Source of the DNA: Pseudomonadota bacterium
Lineage (GTDB): Bacteria; Pseudomonadota; Alphaproteobacteria; Acetobacterales; Acetobacteraceae
Assembly: GCA_021845835.1 (NCBI GenBank)
Contig: JAJZVE010000124.1
Location: forward strand, 1-9,790
Direction: 5' to 3'
DNA length: 9,790 nucleotides
Shown: piece after piece, positions 7,164-9,790 of the stretch
Position numbering within the stretch: position 1 is the first letter of the stretch
Layout: the number at the start of each line of letters is the position of its first letter
Program-made: the position numbers and the translations under genes
The notes under the pieces: model-generated
Databases searched by the model: none
Seen by the model: the letters and a program-made list of their open reading frames with translations, nothing else
Told to the model about the DNA's origin: nothing

Positions 7164-7362
7164 GGAATTGCTCGACGCGGCCTACGTCCCGTCCCTCTGG
7201 GCCGTGCAGAAGACCGTGCTGATGGTGCTGCTTGCCATCATCTTCGGTCCAATCTCCCTCGCCAACATCCTGGCAGCACCAGCAATCGTTCATCGCCACC
7301 TGGCCAACGCACCGCGAAAACGAAAGCCCGCTATCCGATATCCGGTCCACGACTTATTTTAG
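7159..7362 (+). pseudogene. C-terminal continuation of the transposase in the +1 frame
   Basis: From CCT 7159 the +1 frame reads PEELLDAAYVPSLWAVQK, then a hydrophobic stretch (VLMVLLAIIFGPISLANIL) and a basic tail with APRKRKPAIRYP, ending at TAG 7360-7362 inside the right terminal repeat. It has no start of its own and completes the transposase as a natural tail of 67 residues. Skipping one base of the five-C run at 7156-7160 joins the two frames as ESSPEELLD. Either a one-base insertion or programmed frameshifting explains it. Confidence 0.8.
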
Positions 7363-7370
7363 CGCGTATG
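7355..7370. repeat. Right terminal inverted repeat of the IS
   Basis: TATTTTAGCGCGTATG, inverse of the left end with one mismatch. It contains the restored transposase stop codon (TAG 7360-7362). Confidence 0.9.
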
Positions 7371-7381
7371 GGGGGCAGTGG
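7371..7381. repeat. Target-site duplication, right copy
   Basis: GGGGGCAGTGG, identical to 5996-6006. On the coding strand of pabC it encodes the Pro-Leu-Pro-Pro part of ITSGPLPP, so the hit lies between the N- and C-terminal domains of the enzyme. Confidence 0.92.
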
Positions 7382-7726
7382 CCCCGACGTGATTAGTACG
7401 GTCGGAGTCTGCGCGGAGGGCGGCAGCACTCCGCGCGGTCCCGGGCCCCGCGAGACGGTAAGGCGGACTGCGGCGCTCTCGAGGGCGTTTGCCTGCACCG
7501 CGAGCGCGATGGCGCCGCCAAGATCGGCATCGTCCAGTGTCAGCGGCAAGGCCAGCGCGGCCAGACCAGCGCGCAGGCGCCGCAGGTGCCGATCCAGGTG
7601 CCGGGCCCGTCCGTCCGCCACACGGATTGTCTCGAACACGCCGTCTCCGAGCGTGAATCCCCGGTCGGTCGGCGCTATGCGCGCCACTTCAGCAGGCAGG
7701 ATTTCGCCGTTGAGCCAGACCTTCAT
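7371..7726 (-). pseudogene. pabC: pabC, N-terminal part (disrupted by IS)
   Basis: This is the first 119 residues of 4-amino-4-deoxychorismate lyase, which splits aminodeoxychorismate to 4-aminobenzoate and pyruvate. It starts at ATG 7726, overlapping the pabB stop as ATGA. Motifs are DRGFTLGDGVFETIR (residues 21-35), ARHLDRHLRRLRAGLAAL and VRLTVSRGPGPRG. The frame then enters the IS and stops at 7331, giving a 131-residue product without the PLP lysine, so it cannot be active. Removing the IS plus one 11-bp repeat restores a 267-residue protein with no other lesion. A class IV enzyme of another specificity is possible, but the ATGA overlap with pabB strongly favours PabC. Confidence 0.93.
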
Positions 7727-9135
7727 GACCAGAACTCTGACAAGGGCATGCCAAGGGCGTGGAGCAGAGGACAAACCTTGACCAACTGCTCCTCGTACTC
7801 GCCAGCCGGATCAGAATCCGCGACGATGCCGCCCCCGGCCTGTGCCACCAATAGCTCGGGCGTGATAACGACCGTGCGGATAACAATGCTGCTGTCCATC
7901 GTGCCGTCGAAGCCGATCCAGGCGATTGTGCCGCAATAGGGGCCGCGGCGCGCGACCCCCAGCTCATCAATGATCTCCATGGCGCGCACCTTTGGCGCCC
8001 CTGTGACCGATCCCCCGGGAAACGTCGCACCCAGCAAGTCCACCGGACCCAGGCCGGGACGCAGCCGGCCCTCAACGGCAGAGACCAGGTGATGCACGGA
8101 GGCGAAGCTCTCGATTTCGAAGAGCGACGGTACGGTGACGCTGCCGATCTCCGCTACCCGGCCGATGTCATTACGCATCAGGTCAACAATCATGAGGTTC
8201 TCGGCGCGGTCTTTTTCGCTCGCGGCGAGATCATGCCGGGCAGCTGCGTCGGCCTCAGGGTCGGGATGCCGCGGTCGGGTGCCCTTGATTGGGCGGGTCT
8301 CGACGCGGCCCGAAGTATCGAGCTGCAGGAAGCGCTCGGGCGAGGCGCTCGCGAGCGCAAGCCGGGGACCACATCCGAGAAAGGCGGCGAAGGGTGCGGG
8401 CTTCAGTGCGCGCAGCCGCATGTAGAGGTCTGCGGCACGCCGGGCGGGCGGCCGGGGCGTCAGATAGCGCATGGTGAAGTTGGCCTGGAAAATGTCGCCG
8501 GTGCGGATGTAGTCGAGCACGTGCGCGACCCGGCTTTCATATTCGGGTCGGGTCAGCTCCGGCCGCCACACCGTCTTGACTGGCTTGCCGCCGCCGATCA
8601 ACGAAACGGCGGTCACGGTTTTCAGACGGCGCAGCACGGCATCCGCCCGTGCCGTTGCCCGGCGGCGACGTGCCGTGGGGTCGGTCTCGGGAAAACCGGA
8701 CGAGATCAGCCAGCAGCGCCGCGCAATTCCGTCGAACGCAAGTACGACGTCATAAAAGGCCACTGCGATATCCGGGATGCCCAGATCGTCCGCGTGACGC
8801 TGAGGCAAGTGCTCCAAGTGCCGGCCCAGCTCGTAACCCAGGAAACCCACCGCACCTCCCGCGAAAGGGACCGGCGCCTGCCCGGGTTCCAACCGCCAGC
8901 GCGCCAGTTCGCGCTGCAGCGCGCGGAAAGGATCTCCTTCGACGGCGGCTTCGTTCACTGTGACGCGGTTCCCCTTTGCCTGCAGCACCTGAAACGGCCT
9001 GACGCACAAATAGCTGTAACGGCTGCGTGAGTCAGTTGCCGCTGCGCTGTCCAGCCAAGCCACGTAGGGGTCGTCCGACCAGACCGCGAACACCTCCGCC
9101 GGGTCGCCCCAGGCGATCTCTTGGATATGGATCAT
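7723..9135 (-). CDS. pabB: Aminodeoxychorismate synthase component I
   Basis: PabB aminates chorismate to 4-amino-4-deoxychorismate using ammonia from a PabA glutaminase, which is not in this window. The 470-residue protein has an N-terminal half with GGAVGFLGYELG (residues 93-104) and a chorismate-binding half with TGDIFQANFTMRY (212-224), SASPERFL, TRPIKGTRPR (280-289), ENLMIVDLMRNDIGRV (312-327), FPGGSVTGAPK (372-382) and GGGIVADSDP (434-443). The Lys in PIKGT (K284) is the residue that separates PabB from anthranilate synthase TrpE, which has Ala there, so the specificity is well supported. No C-terminal lyase fusion is present; the lyase is the separate overlapping pabC. The start at ATG 9135 has no strong ribosome site. 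It is divergent from the ATP-grasp gene across about 143 bases. All catalytic motifs are intact. Confidence 0.96.
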   Translation of the reverse strand: MIHIQEIAWGDPAEVFAVWSDDPYVAWLDSAAATDSRSRYSYLCVRPFQVLQAKGNRVTVNEAAVEGDPFRALQRELARWRLEPGQAPVPFAGGAVGFLGYELGRHLEHLPQRHADDLGIPDIAVAFYDVVLAFDGIARRCWLISSGFPETDPTARRRRATARADAVLRRLKTVTAVSLIGGGKPVKTVWRPELTRPEYESRVAHVLDYIRTGDIFQANFTMRYLTPRPPARRAADLYMRLRALKPAPFAAFLGCGPRLALASASPERFLQLDTSGRVETRPIKGTRPRHPDPEADAAARHDLAASEKDRAENLMIVDLMRNDIGRVAEIGSVTVPSLFEIESFASVHHLVSAVEGRLRPGLGPVDLLGATFPGGSVTGAPKVRAMEIIDELGVARRGPYCGTIAWIGFDGTMDSSIVIRTVVITPELLVAQAGGGIVADSDPAGEYEEQLVKVCPLLHALGMPLSEFWS

Positions 9136-9268
9136 TGCGCCGTCTTGAACGCGTGTCGCCGGGTCAGGAGGGCGAGCACGTCAGGGACTGGGATACTTGC
9201 GCCCGGCGATGCTCGCGCGCGGATCACGGCGGGTTGTAGAATTCATGCCGTGGCAAGACAACCATGCC

Positions 9269-9273
9269 AGGAG
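9269..9273 (+). promoter_or_regulatory. Ribosome-binding site favouring GTG 9279
   Basis: AGGAG lies 5 bases before GTG 9279. The alternative ATG 9264 has only a poor AAGAC upstream, and it would place this AGGAG within the coding region. Confidence 0.55.
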
Positions 9274-9278
9274 TTGGG

Positions 9279-9790
9279 GTGCGCATTTTCATCTGTGAAT
9301 ACGTGACCGGCGGCGGCTTCGCCGACGCGCCAGTGCCATGGGACCTGCAACGTGAGGGCGAAATCATGCTTCGCGCCCTGGTGCGCGACCTTGCCGCGAT
9401 CGGTGGTGTGACGCTTCTGGTTGCCCGCGACGCACGGCTGCTCTCGCCCGGGCTGCCAGGCACGCCGGTGCGGGTCGCAAAGGGCGACGATTGCTGGCAG
9501 GTATGGGCGGAAGCGATCAGCGCAGCAGACGCCGTCTGGCCGGTGGCACCTGAGACGGGCGGCCTGCTGCAGCGGCTCAGCCAACTCGCAATCGACTCCG
9601 GCAAGACCCTGCTGGGTTGCCGGCCGGAAGCGGTCCGCCTATGCGGCAACAAGCTGGAAACGGCGGCCCATCTGGCAGGGCACGGGATCGCTGTGGTACC
9701 CACGCAGCCACTGACAGCGAACGTGGTCAGAAATCTACCGGACGCGGTCGGCGGCTGGGTGGTCAAGCCGAATGACGGAGCCGGAGCCGC
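9279..9790 (+). CDS. ATP-grasp protein, COG1821/MfnD-like (3' end outside window)
   Basis: The frame is open to the right edge. It begins MRIFICEYVTGGGF if GTG 9279 is used, and contains LGCRPEAVRLCGNKLETAAHL and, near the edge, WVVKPNDGAGA, the ATP-grasp nucleotide-binding strand-loop. The opening (E-Y/F-x-T-G-G-G) and the CxNKLET segment recall the COG1821 group, which includes archaeal tyramine-glutamate ligase MfnD of methanofuran synthesis and proteins encoded in methylotroph formaldehyde-oxidation clusters. I prefer GTG 9279 because AGGAG (9269-9273) sits 5 bases before it; ATG 9264 is in frame and would add five residues. An in-frame TAG at 9237 rules out longer forms. Only about 171 residues are visible, so the substrate is unproven. 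Confidence 0.72.
   Translation, partial: MRIFICEYVTGGGFADAPVPWDLQREGEIMLRALVRDLAAIGGVTLLVARDARLLSPGLPGTPVRVAKGDDCWQVWAEAISAADAVWPVAPETGGLLQRLSQLAIDSGKTLLGCRPEAVRLCGNKLETAAHLAGHGIAVVPTQPLTANVVRNLPDAVGGWVVKPNDGAGA

Larger units (their letters stand above)
6007..7370 (+). mobile_element. IS4-family insertion sequence inserted in pabC
   Basis: The element is 1364 bases. Its left end CATAGGCGCTAAAATA (6007-6022) and the reverse complement of its right end CATACGCGCTAAAATA (7355-7370) match at 15 of 16 bases, with weaker similarity further in. Both ends are flanked by the same 11-bp duplication. It encodes one transposase on the plus strand that fills nearly all of it, its restored stop codon lying inside the right inverted repeat. 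The DDE plus YREK signature and the 11-bp duplication indicate IS4 family. It lies opposite in direction to pabC. Clean ends suggest it could still be mobilised if a full transposase is available. I do not recognise a named element. Confidence 0.95.

Noticed and set aside
8089..9030. A 313-codon open frame on the plus strand
   Set aside because: It is antisense to pabB, whose motifs are intact, and shows no protein-like features.
9207..9224. A third copy of the ATGCTC operator upstream of pabB
   Set aside because: Only one arm is present (ATGCTC followed by CGGATC after five bases), so it is a chance half-site.
9237..9242. TAGAAT as a -10 box for the ATP-grasp gene
   Set aside because: No reasonable -35 hexamer lies 16-18 bases upstream.
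1..9790. CRISPR arrays, tRNA or rRNA genes, or a novel defence or toxin-antitoxin system
   Set aside because: No spaced repeats, cloverleaf-like segments or small paired genes were seen; nearly all DNA is explained by known metabolic genes, one IS and short relics.

Overview
The window is a high-GC stretch of bacterial chromosome, almost certainly alphaproteobacterial. A Rhodospirillales/Acetobacterales-type host is my best guess. This rests on the base composition, on a Nudix-winged-helix NAD regulator of the NadQ/NrtR type placed directly upstream of nadABC, and on the flavour of the protein sequences. No database was searched.

Layout, left to right. (1) 3-785 (+): the 3' part of an SMP-30/gluconolactonase-family gene that enters from the left edge. 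(2) 786-1052: a scar region on the minus strand. It holds the first 24 codons of queC, cut off abruptly and followed out of frame by a helix-turn-helix scrap that looks like a recombinase or transposase C-terminus. (3) 1053-5472 (-): a NAD de novo block transcribed right to left, nadQ-like regulator, nadA, nadB, nadC. Two tandem 17-bp palindromes (ATGCTC-N5-GAGCAT type) lie between the regulator gene and nadA and are the obvious candidate operators. nadA needs one extra base in a six-C run near its start to be read through. (4) 5548-7726 (-): pabC (aminodeoxychorismate lyase), cut in two by a 1364-bp IS4-family insertion sequence at 6007-7370. The IS has 16-bp terminal inverted repeats (15/16) and an exact 11-bp target duplication. 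Removing the IS and one duplication copy restores an unbroken 267-residue PabC. The IS transposase itself carries a +1 frame break at CCC-TGA near its C-terminus. (5) 7723-9135 (-): pabB, overlapping pabC by ATGA. (6) 9279 to the right edge (+): a divergently transcribed ATP-grasp protein resembling the COG1821/MfnD group.

How the genes work together. NadB and NadA turn aspartate plus dihydroxyacetone phosphate into quinolinate, and NadC turns quinolinate into nicotinate mononucleotide. The Nudix-type protein probably senses an NAD-related ligand and represses nadABC. PabB and PabC make 4-aminobenzoate for folate or, if the neighbouring ATP-grasp gene belongs to C1-cofactor synthesis, possibly also for a methanopterin-type cofactor. 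The IS should abolish PabC made from this locus. Six genes (pabB, pabC, nadQ, nadA, nadB, nadC) run in one direction, so the insertion may also affect transcription reaching the regulator gene.

The most noteworthy points are the recent-looking IS insertion in pabC, the two homopolymer frame breaks (nadA and transposase), the paired operator-like palindromes, and the queC/recombinase scar. I see no tRNA, rRNA, CRISPR array or clear new defence system.
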